Under the pieces are notes generated by a model. The model saw nothing but the letters and a program-made list of their open reading frames with translations. It searched no databases and had not been told where the DNA came from. 64,000 bases of DNA, from contig CAVZXS010000025.1 of assembly GCA_963779325.1 (NCBI GenBank), positions 124,001-188,000 of the forward strand, in the 5' to 3' direction. Shown here piece by piece: positions 36,006 through 43,183 of this stretch (position 1 is its first letter; the number at the start of each line of letters is the position of its first letter). Source of the DNA: CAVZXS01 sp963779325. Its GTDB lineage: Bacteria; Bacteroidota; Bacteroidia; Chitinophagales; Chitinophagaceae. The translations under genes were made by a program, and so were the position numbers.

Positions 36006-36044
36006 ACGGCATTAATTTATTTGATAGACAAATATGGATTATGA
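36006..36044 (+). pseudogene. Relic 3' end of an M28 peptidase gene
   Basis: In frame it reads ALIYLIDKYGL-stop, identical in protein to residues near the M28 C-terminus (35703-35735). The 33-bp match has four differences, all synonymous (GCG/GCA, GAT/GAC, TAC/TAT, GGG/GGA). Its TGA overlaps the ATG of the next gene (ATGA), as in an old operon junction. Confidence 0.7.
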
Positions 36045-36493
36045 ATGAAGAGTATGAAGTAGTAAAAGACGAATACCGTATCAGTACAGACCCTTCGTTG
36101 TTGCAAGTTGATATGATACATCATTATCTTTCCGAAGAATCGTATTGGGCACAAAAGATACCGCGAGAAGTAGTTGTAAAATCACTTGCCAATTCGCTGT
36201 GTTTTGGTTTGTACCACGATGACAAACAAATTGGTTTTGCAAGATTGATAACGGACAAAGCGACATTCGCTTATTTAGCTGATGTATTTATTGTAGAAGC
36301 CTATCGCGGTAAGGGATTATCCAAATGGATGATGACCGCCATACATGCCCACCCCGAAGTACAGGGACTGCGGCGTTGGGTATTGGGTACAAGAGATGCA
36401 CATGGTTTGTACGAACAATTTGGCTGGAAGATATTTGATGAGGATACGAGAAAAAGATTTATGCAGAAGTATAGGAAGGATGCGTATGGGTAG
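36041..36493 (+). CDS. GNAT family N-acetyltransferase
   Basis: 150 residues from the ATG at 36041 (MNEEYEVVKDEYRIST). An in-frame Met 25 codons earlier is rejected because it reads through the peptidase relic. Acetyl-CoA loop VEAYRGKGLSKWMMTAI (R/Q-x-x-G-x-G) follows beta-strands FGLYHDDKQIGFARLITD and FAYLADVFIV. Substrate unknown. The ATGA overlap with the upstream relic suggests it was once translationally coupled to a peptidase gene. Confidence 0.9.
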   Translation: MNEEYEVVKDEYRISTDPSLLQVDMIHHYLSEESYWAQKIPREVVVKSLANSLCFGLYHDDKQIGFARLITDKATFAYLADVFIVEAYRGKGLSKWMMTAIHAHPEVQGLRRWVLGTRDAHGLYEQFGWKIFDEDTRKRFMQKYRKDAYG

Positions 36494-36596
36494 GTGTTGA
36501 ATAATGATATAAGCTTGGTTTGCAGAAGGCTTTTGCATATTTTAGGGATGTACACAATTCAGACGCTGCTGGTAAATAGCAATAAAAAAAGTACGC

Positions 36597-36716
36597 TGTT
36601 GTTGGTATACAGGGTAGGCAAAGAAGCGCAGCGTACCAACAACCAAATTGCAAGGTGTAGTAAAATAGTAAAGGTTGTTGGTAGGCAACGCACAGGCCAT
36701 GCCTCATACCAACAAC
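36597..36716. repeat. Two tandem hairpins with GTTGTTGGTA/TACCAACAAC stems
   Basis: Hairpin 1: TGTTGTTGGTA (36597) to TACCAACAAC (36643). Hairpin 2: GTTGTTGGTA (36674) to TACCAACAAC (36716). Loops of ~23-26 bp differ. The 403-bp gap 36494-36896 holds nothing else I can support. Confidence 0.75.
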
Positions 36717-36896
36717 GGCGTAATGAAACTTTTTATTGAGCGGGTTCGCGGTGGCTATAAGACCAGGCGGCGGGCGGCTCACGGTTACAAAGATGGGCTT
36801 GGGAATGATTACAGCCCTACACCTGCAAGTTAAAAAAACTAATTGCGCCTATTGAAAACCAGCACGGGAGTGTAAGTATTTAGAACATTTAAGCTT

Positions 36897-38306
36897 TTAT
36901 TCAATTGCATTTCTATAACAATAGAGAATGCTGAAAGTACTATCAGAGAATATTTTATTTTGACTTATTAACTGGCCATTAGAAGCATTCAACTCAATTA
37001 ATCCTACAGCATTTCCATAATTAGCATAGCCATACGGGCCCGGCCCTACTATCGTATTTGCATCATACTTTTTCATACTACCATTTTGGATGTAAAAATT
37101 TCCTATAATGAACAAACTATTATTATAAAAAAAATAATTATACACTGCCACATCAAAATGATTACCAGTATAATACCCCTTTAAACTCCAGTTAATATTA
37201 CCTGTATAATAATTTATGCTGGCAAACTCAATTTCGTAATCTAAAAAATAAGTATTAATCCCCCAACCGAATAAATTGCGGTCATATATTTTACATTCTT
37301 TGTTTATAACACTCTTTGTATTTAAAAATTGTAAAAGTATTGCATTGGGACGCACTTCATCAGTTAAAACTATTGTATTTTCAACTCTATTGAATGCAAA
37401 TGCAACACTATCATCTAATGTAACAGGTAAGGCGGTTATCCTTTCAGTAGAATAAGAATAACAAAACCCTTCGTATTGCCCATTATTTAATAAAAATCTG
37501 CTAATTCCATAATCAGAATAAACGAATAATTTAGTTGTACTAAATCCAAGCTCCTGATAGTTATCTCCGGTAATTTGGTTAGAACTATAATTAGCTGCCC
37601 ATATTTCATTTCCATCCTTAGTATTAATACAGATAATTTTATTGTTTCTTGAAATATAATATAACCTATTATCATGCAGATATAGTAAAGCCAATTCATT
37701 TTCATGAACAATGGGAGAATAATCAGGCTTTGACCAAAGCATATTTCCACTTGAATTAAAACAGTAAAGTTTTCCATCCACACATCCAAAATAAAAATTT
37801 GTGCCATCATAAACTACTTTAGACATATCGAAAACAGATGAGCCAGATATAAAAGAGGTAGAAGGTAAGAGATTGATAAAAGAAATTCTGTTTCCTGTAG
37901 CAATATCAATTTTTTCTAAAAATACTCCATTTCTTGAAGTTGAATGACCAAACGAGGTACTACCGTTTGTGTTCCTATCGGCAAATATTCTAATAAGAGA
38001 ATTGCCATAAATAAAAGACTCCGTAAATTCCATTTTTGGAAAACCGTAAAATTCCTTACCTAATTTATTTATTGCTTCTAAATTTTCATTCTTTTTTTTC
38101 CAAATTATATTTTTACTATCAATGTCGTATCCAATTCGAAATGAACTTATTTGATTTTGGCCTGAAATAGTTTTATCTTCTCCCCATATATCAAAAAAAA
38201 TGTTTTTGCCATTAGCCGGTGGATTAATTTTATCTGTATTCGGTTTATTACATGAAAATAGAATGGCCATTAATAGAGCGAACATAAAAAAAATACTTTT
38301 AGCCAT
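36897..38306 (-). CDS. PQQ-like beta-propeller lipoprotein, unknown role
   Basis: 469 residues. Lipoprotein signal MAKSIFFMFALLMAILFSC, then repeated short blades with a W-x-x-x or G-x-LY-x-F style (GKLYCFNSSGNMLWSKPDYS, CINTKDGNEIWAANYS, NINWSLKGYY), as in PQQ/quinoprotein-like propellers. Probably surface- or periplasm-anchored. It is visibly more AT-rich and richer in Asn/Tyr/Ile/Phe than neighbours. It is isolated on the minus strand and bracketed by paired hairpins on both sides, which suggests horizontal acquisition. No specific function is supported. Confidence 0.78.
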   Translation of the reverse strand: MAKSIFFMFALLMAILFSCNKPNTDKINPPANGKNIFFDIWGEDKTISGQNQISSFRIGYDIDSKNIIWKKKNENLEAINKLGKEFYGFPKMEFTESFIYGNSLIRIFADRNTNGSTSFGHSTSRNGVFLEKIDIATGNRISFINLLPSTSFISGSSVFDMSKVVYDGTNFYFGCVDGKLYCFNSSGNMLWSKPDYSPIVHENELALLYLHDNRLYYISRNNKIICINTKDGNEIWAANYSSNQITGDNYQELGFSTTKLFVYSDYGISRFLLNNGQYEGFCYSYSTERITALPVTLDDSVAFAFNRVENTIVLTDEVRPNAILLQFLNTKSVINKECKIYDRNLFGWGINTYFLDYEIEFASINYYTGNINWSLKGYYTGNHFDVAVYNYFFYNNSLFIIGNFYIQNGSMKKYDANTIVGPGPYGYANYGNAVGLIELNASNGQLISQNKIFSDSTFSILYCYRNAIE

Positions 38307-38638
38307 GTTTAGCCTTTTAAAAATGAAAATTATAATAATATTAATTTGATGATAAGTTTTATTAACGCAAAAAAAATTTTTTTATTTTACATGCTTTTAG
38401 TAATACAAAAAAAATAAATTAATCCCCTACTCCTCCCCGCATCCAATCGGCGCACCCAGCGGCATTGGTTCCGGCACATAAGGTTTAGCATCCAGCCGTT
38501 TTTTTTATTCTTTTTGCCGTCGTTGGTCTTAACTTAGAACCAGCGTAAGCCCATAGTCGTCTCCCGTGAGTGCCGCCGGCTAGTCTTAAGTTCGTTCGGG
38601 GTGTTCGAATAAAGAAATAAAATAAAAGAGAGTAGTCA

Positions 38639-38768
38639 GCGTGGGGTCTGCACAGCGCAGGCAATGTGAGCAGGGCGACCCCACGTAAATAAAACAGCGA
38701 TATGAAAAAAGCGAGGGGTTGCAGCTAAGCTAAGAGCCAACGCACAGCAAACCCCACGCTAACAGCAA
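38639..38768. repeat. Two tandem hairpins with GCGTGGGGT/ACCCCACGC-type stems
   Basis: Hairpin 1: GCGTGGGGTC (38639) to GACCCCACG (38685). Hairpin 2: GCGAGGGGTTGC to GCAAACCCCACGC (~38711-38760). Loops share CACAGC/CGCACAG words with the 36597-36716 pair. The gap 38307-38788 has no other gene. Confidence 0.65.
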
Positions 38769-38788
38769 ATTGATCTTATCTTCACACT

Positions 38789-38950
38789 GTGAATATAAAG
38801 GAACTAAATAGCAAAAAAACTCCAATTGTGACAATTGACAAATCGCTGGAGAAATTCAAGGATAAACCTTTGTTTCAGGAAAAGGTAGACAAAGCGAATG
38901 AAATACTTCGCAAAGTCGGACTTCCAAAGATGAAGAAGCAATATAGCTAA
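38789..38950 (+). CDS. Small orphan ORF, 53 residues, GTG start
   Basis: A lysine-rich, helix-prone peptide: (M)NIKELNSKKTPIVTIDKSL ... KFKDKPLFQEKVDKANEIL ... LPKMKKQYS-stop. No family recognised. Its composition (short, charged) would suit an antitoxin-like or fragmentary protein, but no partner gene is present. It lies between the hairpin pair and argH, convergent with argH. Confidence 0.4.
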   Translation: MNIKELNSKKTPIVTIDKSLEKFKDKPLFQEKVDKANEILRKVGLPKMKKQYS

Positions 38951-38977
38951 TATCCGTAGGCTGACACCCAGTGATGC

Positions 38978-40366
38978 TTATTGCTTCACCAACCCCTCAA
39001 TAGCTTCCTTCACAGATGCAAAAGGAAATGAATCAACTACTTTCTGCATCTGTTTTTTTATTTGTTTGGTGCAGAGATTGCTGATGCTGCCTTCGTGAAG
39101 CTCCCTCCCGGGCCCCCTCCCCGAACTTCGTTCCCAACCTTCGCTGTGCTCGGTTGCCCCCTGGGGGGGAGGAACGAAAGAACCGTCTTCTACTTTTTGA
39201 CCAACGATTTTATATGCATCTCTGAATGGCACACCTTGCATTACCAACCTGTTTACTTCATCTACTGTAAAAAGATATTTATATTTTTCATCGGCCAGTA
39301 TATCTTTTTTTATTTCAACATTGGAAAGCATCAGCCCCGCCATTTCAATACAATCTCTCAATGTTTTAAACGCAGGAAATAAATGTTCTTTCAGCAATTG
39401 CAAATCGCGATGATAACCCGAAGGAAGATTGGTTGTCATCATCATTATTTCATTGGGCAATGCTTTTATCCTGTTGCAATGTGAACGGATCAGTTCAAAT
39501 ACATCCGGATTTTTTTTGTGCGGCATTATGCTGCTGCCTGTCGTCAACTCTGCCGGGAAAGAAATAAAACCGAAATTCTGATTCAAATATAAACAAGCGT
39601 CCATGCTCAACTTTGCAAGTGTATCAGCCACATTGGCTAATGCCTGCGCCACGATGCGTTCTGTTTTTCCCCTGCCCATTTGTGCATACACAACATTATA
39701 ATTCAAATCGGCAAAGCCCAATAATTTCGCCGTCATTGTTCTGTTGATAGGAAAGGATGAACCGTAGCCTGCCGCCGAGCCTAATGGGTTTTTATTTACT
39801 ACATCATAAGCCGCTTTGATGGTAATGGTATCATCCACCAAACTTTCGGCATAGGCACCAAACCACAAACCAAAAGAAGAAGGCATGGCTAATTGCAAGT
39901 GGGTATAGCCCGGCAATAAATGATCTTTATATTTTTCGCTTTGCGATTGCAACAATTCAAAAAATGTATGAATGGTTTTTACCGTTTCTTCCAGTTCATG
40001 CCGGATAAATAATTTTATATCTACCAGTACCTGGTCGTTGCGACTGCGGGCACTGTGTATTTTTTTACCAATGTCTCCCAACTTTTCAGTAAGTAATAAT
40101 TCTACCTGTGAGTGAATGTCTTCGACATCAGGCTGCAGTTTGAAATCTCCTTTTTGTATTTGCCGGTAAATATTCTTCAATTCTTTTTGCAGTTGTGTTA
40201 ATTCTTTTTTAGTAAGCAGATCAATGCTTTCCAGCATTTCTATATGTGCTAAGGAGCCCTGCACATCAAAGGCGGCGAGATATATATCCATTTCACGGTC
40301 GTTGCCTACTGTAAATGCCCCGATACCCCCATCCCCTAAAGGGGTGTTTTTTTGCCAGAGTTTCAT
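38978..40366 (-). CDS. argH: Argininosuccinate lyase
   Basis: Cleaves argininosuccinate to arginine and fumarate, the final step. 462 residues. Signature GSSIMPHKKNPDVFELIRSH, substrate segment SARSRNDQVLVDIKLF, and catalytic-His region GYTHLQLAMPSSFGLWFG. Two palindromic elements are translated: NTPLGDGGIGA at residues 7-17, replacing the usual N-terminal stretch before FTVGNDREMD, and a ~35-residue insertion near the C-terminus (VPPPQGATEHSEGWERSSGR...). Both lie outside the catalytic core. Last gene of the arg cluster, separated from argE by an inserted four-helix-bundle gene. Confidence 0.95.
   Translation of the reverse strand: MKLWQKNTPLGDGGIGAFTVGNDREMDIYLAAFDVQGSLAHIEMLESIDLLTKKELTQLQKELKNIYRQIQKGDFKLQPDVEDIHSQVELLLTEKLGDIGKKIHSARSRNDQVLVDIKLFIRHELEETVKTIHTFFELLQSQSEKYKDHLLPGYTHLQLAMPSSFGLWFGAYAESLVDDTITIKAAYDVVNKNPLGSAAGYGSSFPINRTMTAKLLGFADLNYNVVYAQMGRGKTERIVAQALANVADTLAKLSMDACLYLNQNFGFISFPAELTTGSSIMPHKKNPDVFELIRSHCNRIKALPNEIMMMTTNLPSGYHRDLQLLKEHLFPAFKTLRDCIEMAGLMLSNVEIKKDILADEKYKYLFTVDEVNRLVMQGVPFRDAYKIVGQKVEDGSFVPPPQGATEHSEGWERSSGRGPGRELHEGSISNLCTKQIKKQMQKVVDSFPFASVKEAIEGLVKQ
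39092..39180 (-). repeat. Compound palindromic insertion, in frame near argH C-terminus
   Basis: CTTCGTGAAGCTCCCTCCCG to CCCCCTGGGGGGGAGGAACG: an outer CTCCC/GGGAG pairing encloses an inner CAACC/GGTTG hairpin. It adds ~30 codons without breaking frame. Confidence 0.8.
40323..40349 (-). repeat. GC-rich palindromic element, in frame in argH N-terminus
   Basis: ATACCCCCATCCCCTAAAGG then GGTGTTT. It encodes KNTPLGDGGIG. Confidence 0.87.
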
Positions 40367-40375
40367 TTTGAAATT

Positions 40376-40858
40376 GTTTCAGGTTTCATGTTACTTGTTC
40401 CCGGTATTATCATCAGGAAATTCATTCCAATTTTCTTCAACCCAATTAATAAACTTGTTTATTTTTTTACTTAGAATAATATATTCGCCTGATAATTTAT
40501 CATAAAGCGCTTTGTCTTTCAACGACAAGGTTTCAAATAAAAAACTCAAGTGCTCTATCGTTTCATCACACTCTGATTGTGAATATATCAAAAACTTAAT
40601 AAAGTCTGCCTTATACCTTCTTCGTCCGTATCCTTCAACAATAGCAATGGTAACAGCTTTTGACGACCTTCGTATTTGACTGCTTTCTTCGTATGATTCG
40701 AACTTCGGTAAAGTTAAAGAGAGCTTGTGTATTTCTATAGCCAATTGTTTTGATTCTTTATAAACTTCAAGATCCCTGTAACTTTTCATAAAAAATATTT
40801 TTAAAAAGGAAACTATCTGTTTTAAGTAACCTGTAACAGGCAACGGGTAACCTGAAAC
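40376..40858 (-). mobile_element. Putative 483-bp insertion: four-helix-bundle gene between inverted heptamer arrays
   Basis: The left end (+) reads GTTTCAG, GTTTCAT, GTTACTT, GTTCCCG. The right end, on the minus strand, reads GTTTCAG, GTTACCC, GTTGCCT, GTTACAG, GTTACTT. These inverted, terminal GTT-heptamer arrays flank one gene. The unit fits exactly between the argE stop (40858) and a point 10 bp upstream of the argH start. No direct target duplication or transposase is visible. Confidence 0.5.
40391..40789 (-). CDS. Four-helix-bundle protein (23S rRNA intervening-sequence protein family)
   Basis: 132 residues from MKSYRDLEVYKESKQLA (upstream in-frame codons run into the repeat and are unlikely). 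Motifs SLTLPKFESYEESSQIRRSS and KAVTIAIVEGYGRRR match the S23/IVS-encoded four-helix-bundle family (TIGR02436-like), often found inside insertions. The C-terminal codons NTGNK and stop lie in the left heptamer array. It interrupts the arg operon between argE and argH. Molecular function unknown. Confidence 0.88.
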   Translation of the reverse strand: MKSYRDLEVYKESKQLAIEIHKLSLTLPKFESYEESSQIRRSSKAVTIAIVEGYGRRRYKADFIKFLIYSQSECDETIEHLSFLFETLSLKDKALYDKLSGEYIILSKKINKFINWVEENWNEFPDDNTGNK

Positions 40859-41991
40859 TACACAACGGCCTCTAATAACTTTATATACCCTTCTATACCG
40901 GTTGTTATCTCGTCAATATAAATATACTCATCTGCTGTATGACTTCTTGCGCTATCTCCCGGTCCCATTTTTAATGCAGGGAAGGGCATCAGTGCTTTAT
41001 CAGAACAAGTGGGTGAACCGTAAACTGATTTACCCAAACTGATACCGGCCTGCACGATCGGATGTGTCATATCAATTTTTGTTGATCGCATACGCAGGCT
41101 TCTTGGTTTTATTTCGCAACTTACATGTTGTTTAATAATTTCCAATACTTCTTCATGCGTGTAGGCATCTGTTACTCTAATATCAACTGTAAAATTGCAA
41201 ATGGCCGGTACTACATTATGTGCTTTGTTCTCCGTATTTATTATCGTCACACTCATTTTTACAGGCCCAAGCGTTTCAGATAGTTTAGGAAATTGAAAGT
41301 TGCTGAACCACTCAATATCTTTTAAGGCTTTAAAAATCGCATTCTCACCTTCTTCTCTTGCCGCATGTCCGGCTTTACCATGGGTTGTACAATCGAGTAC
41401 CAGCAAACCTTTTTCCGCAATAGCCAAATTCATTTGTGTAGGTTCGCCAACAATAGCGCAGACTCCCTTTCCGGTAAAGGCACCCAGTGTTTGTTCGATG
41501 AATGCTTCATGCAGCAGCAATGCCTCGATTCCGTCGGTGCCTGAAATTTCTTCTTCTGCCGTCGCCGCAATAACTATATTATATTTTAAATTTTCTTTTT
41601 CATAAAAATATAAGAACGCTGCGATGAGCGATACAAGACAACCGCCGGCATCATTACTTCCCAGGCCGAATAATTTGCCATCTTCAACAATGGGTGCGAA
41701 AGGATCTTTGGTGTATTGCGGATTTGGTTTTACCGTATCATGATGCGAGTTTAATAAGATAGACGGCTTCGATGCATCAAAATATTTATTTATTGCAAAT
41801 ACATTATTGCCGATTCGGCTGTGTACAATTTGTCTTTCTCCCAAAAATTTGCAAAGAAGACCCGCCGTTTGATCTTCTTCTTTGCTGAAAGAAGGAGTTG
41901 CTATTAATTCTTTTAAGAGATTAATACAATCCTTGGACCCCCTTCCCCTAAAGGGGGGTAGGGAAGATTCTATATTTATTGAATTACTCAT
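40858..41991 (-). CDS. argE: M20 deacylase of arginine synthesis (acetyl/succinyl-ornithine or -citrulline)
   Basis: 377 residues, dizinc M20 family. Metal ligands in LLNSHHDTVKPN, GLGSNDAGGCLVSLIA and catalytic ATAEEEISGTDG; dimerisation domain in the middle; terminal His region near PGDSARSHTADEYIY. With a SOTCase/AOTCase-type argF in the cluster, the true substrate is probably N-acylcitrulline rather than N-acetylornithine (inference). The N-terminus carries the element peptide LPPFRGRG at residues 11-18 before DCINLLKELIATPSF. The gene overlaps the argB end by 8 bp. Confidence 0.9.
   Translation of the reverse strand: MSNSINIESSLPPFRGRGSKDCINLLKELIATPSFSKEEDQTAGLLCKFLGERQIVHSRIGNNVFAINKYFDASKPSILLNSHHDTVKPNPQYTKDPFAPIVEDGKLFGLGSNDAGGCLVSLIAAFLYFYEKENLKYNIVIAATAEEEISGTDGIEALLLHEAFIEQTLGAFTGKGVCAIVGEPTQMNLAIAEKGLLVLDCTTHGKAGHAAREEGENAIFKALKDIEWFSNFQFPKLSETLGPVKMSVTIINTENKAHNVVPAICNFTVDIRVTDAYTHEEVLEIIKQHVSCEIKPRSLRMRSTKIDMTHPIVQAGISLGKSVYGSPTCSDKALMPFPALKMGPGDSARSHTADEYIYIDEITTGIEGYIKLLEAVV
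41934..41966 (-). repeat. GC-rich palindromic element, in frame in argE N-terminus
   Basis: CTTGGACCCCCTTCCCCTAA then AGGGGGGTAGGG. It encodes SLPPFRGRGSK. Confidence 0.87.
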
Positions 41992-43156
41992 TTATTATTA
42001 CAGTTCCTTTTGTTCCGTTTATTAAATCAATTAATTCTTCCGCTTTGCCAATTACTACTTTTTTTACACCGCTGTTCAAAGCGGCAAATGCATTATCCAA
42101 TTTAGGTATCATGCCGGCAAATATTTTAGCCCCCGCTTTTAAGTTTGCATATTCAGCACTATTCAATTGCTCTATCAAAGATGACTCATCGTTTACATCC
42201 AGCAATACACCACTCTTCTCAAACGAATAAATTAATGTTACGTCAAATTCTTTACTCATTGCTTTAGCTGTTTCCTGCGCAATGGTATCGGCGTTGGTAT
42301 TCAGCAATTGTCCTTTGCCATCATGTGTAATGGGTGCAAGCACAATGGCATCATGTGTTTGCAAAAGATCATTTAGCAGGCTTGTATTTACCGCATCAAT
42401 ATCACCGGCAAAGCCGTAATCGCCGGTAATTCGTTTATGTGCAAGAACGGCATTGCCATCGGCGCCGCTCAAACCAATTGCATTGCAATCATTCGCCTGC
42501 AACTGCGCAACAATATTTTTATTAATATAACCGGCGTACACCATGGTTACTATCTTCAGGGTTTCGGCATCTGTAATCCTCCTGCCGTCAACTAATTTTT
42601 GTTCAACACCTAATTGCTCTGCTAATCTTGTGGCAAGTTTTCCGCCGCCATGTATTAAAATCTTTTTGCCTTCAATTAATGAAAATGATTTTAGAAGCGA
42701 TGTAAGCTTTGCTTCATCATCAACAATATTTCCGCCAATTTTTATAATATATAAGAAATTTTTGCCCCCATCCCCTAAAGGGGGGCTTTGAAGCTCTCCG
42801 ATTGTTTTTGCAATTTTTTCTAACACGCCCTTTCTGTTTTTGAAAACTTCTTCATTTTTAAATCGTAAAATGGTTAAACCTAATTCTTTCAGATCTTTTT
42901 CCCTTATATCATCGTATTTTTTTACTTCTTCTCCTTCGTGAATGCCACCGTCTAATTCTATTACCAATTTTACAGAGTGACAATAAAAATCAACTACATA
43001 ATTGGAGATTGGATGTTGTCTTCTGAATTTAATCTTCCATTCATTTATATGAATATGTTTCCATAATACTTCTTCAGCAGGAGTCATGCGATTTCGCAGT
43101 TCTTCCGCTTTTTGAAATATCAGGTGGCTCGCACCATAAAACATATTCTCTTTCAT
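41984..43156 (-). CDS. argB: DUF559 nuclease-like domain fused to acetylglutamate kinase
   Basis: 390 residues. Residues 1-~125 are a DUF559 (Vsr/PD-(D/E)XK-like) domain: RNRMTPAEEVLWKHI, FRRQHPISNYVVDFYC, LVIELDGGIHEGEE. Residues ~134-390 are a complete N-acylglutamate kinase: FLYIIKIGGNIVDDEAK, KILIHGGGKLATRLAEQLG, GYINKNIVAQLQANDCNAIG. The joint is the element peptide SPPLGDGGK. No ATG, GTG or TTG in the right frame lies at the ArgB start, so kinase expression seems to need the fusion or unusual initiation. This arrangement is not normal for argB. Confidence 0.92.
   Translation of the reverse strand: MKENMFYGASHLIFQKAEELRNRMTPAEEVLWKHIHINEWKIKFRRQHPISNYVVDFYCHSVKLVIELDGGIHEGEEVKKYDDIREKDLKELGLTILRFKNEEVFKNRKGVLEKIAKTIGELQSPPLGDGGKNFLYIIKIGGNIVDDEAKLTSLLKSFSLIEGKKILIHGGGKLATRLAEQLGVEQKLVDGRRITDAETLKIVTMVYAGYINKNIVAQLQANDCNAIGLSGADGNAVLAHKRITGDYGFAGDIDAVNTSLLNDLLQTHDAIVLAPITHDGKGQLLNTNADTIAQETAKAMSKEFDVTLIYSFEKSGVLLDVNDESSLIEQLNSAEYANLKAGAKIFAGMIPKLDNAFAALNSGVKKVVIGKAEELIDLINGTKGTVIINE
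42763..42790 (-). repeat. GC-rich palindromic element at the DUF559-ArgB junction
   Basis: TGCCCCCATCCCCTAAAGGG then GGGCTTTG. It encodes QSPPLGDGGK and joins the two domains in frame. Confidence 0.9.
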
Positions 43157-43183
43157 ACTGATTATTATTTGTCAGAGTTTTTC

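Noticed and set aside
35966..36040. N-terminal extension of the GNAT at 36041
   Set aside because: The upstream codons read through a peptidase relic in another frame; the ATG overlapping the relic stop is the natural start.
36597..36716. Integron attC-like sites
   Set aside because: The inverted TACCAAC/GTTGGTA words do not fit the attC core consensus (RYYYAAC ... GTTRRRY), and no integrase gene or cassette array is present.
38400..38640. Transposase remnant in the gap before the hairpin pair
   Set aside because: No recognisable transposase residues in any frame; only scattered short inverted words.
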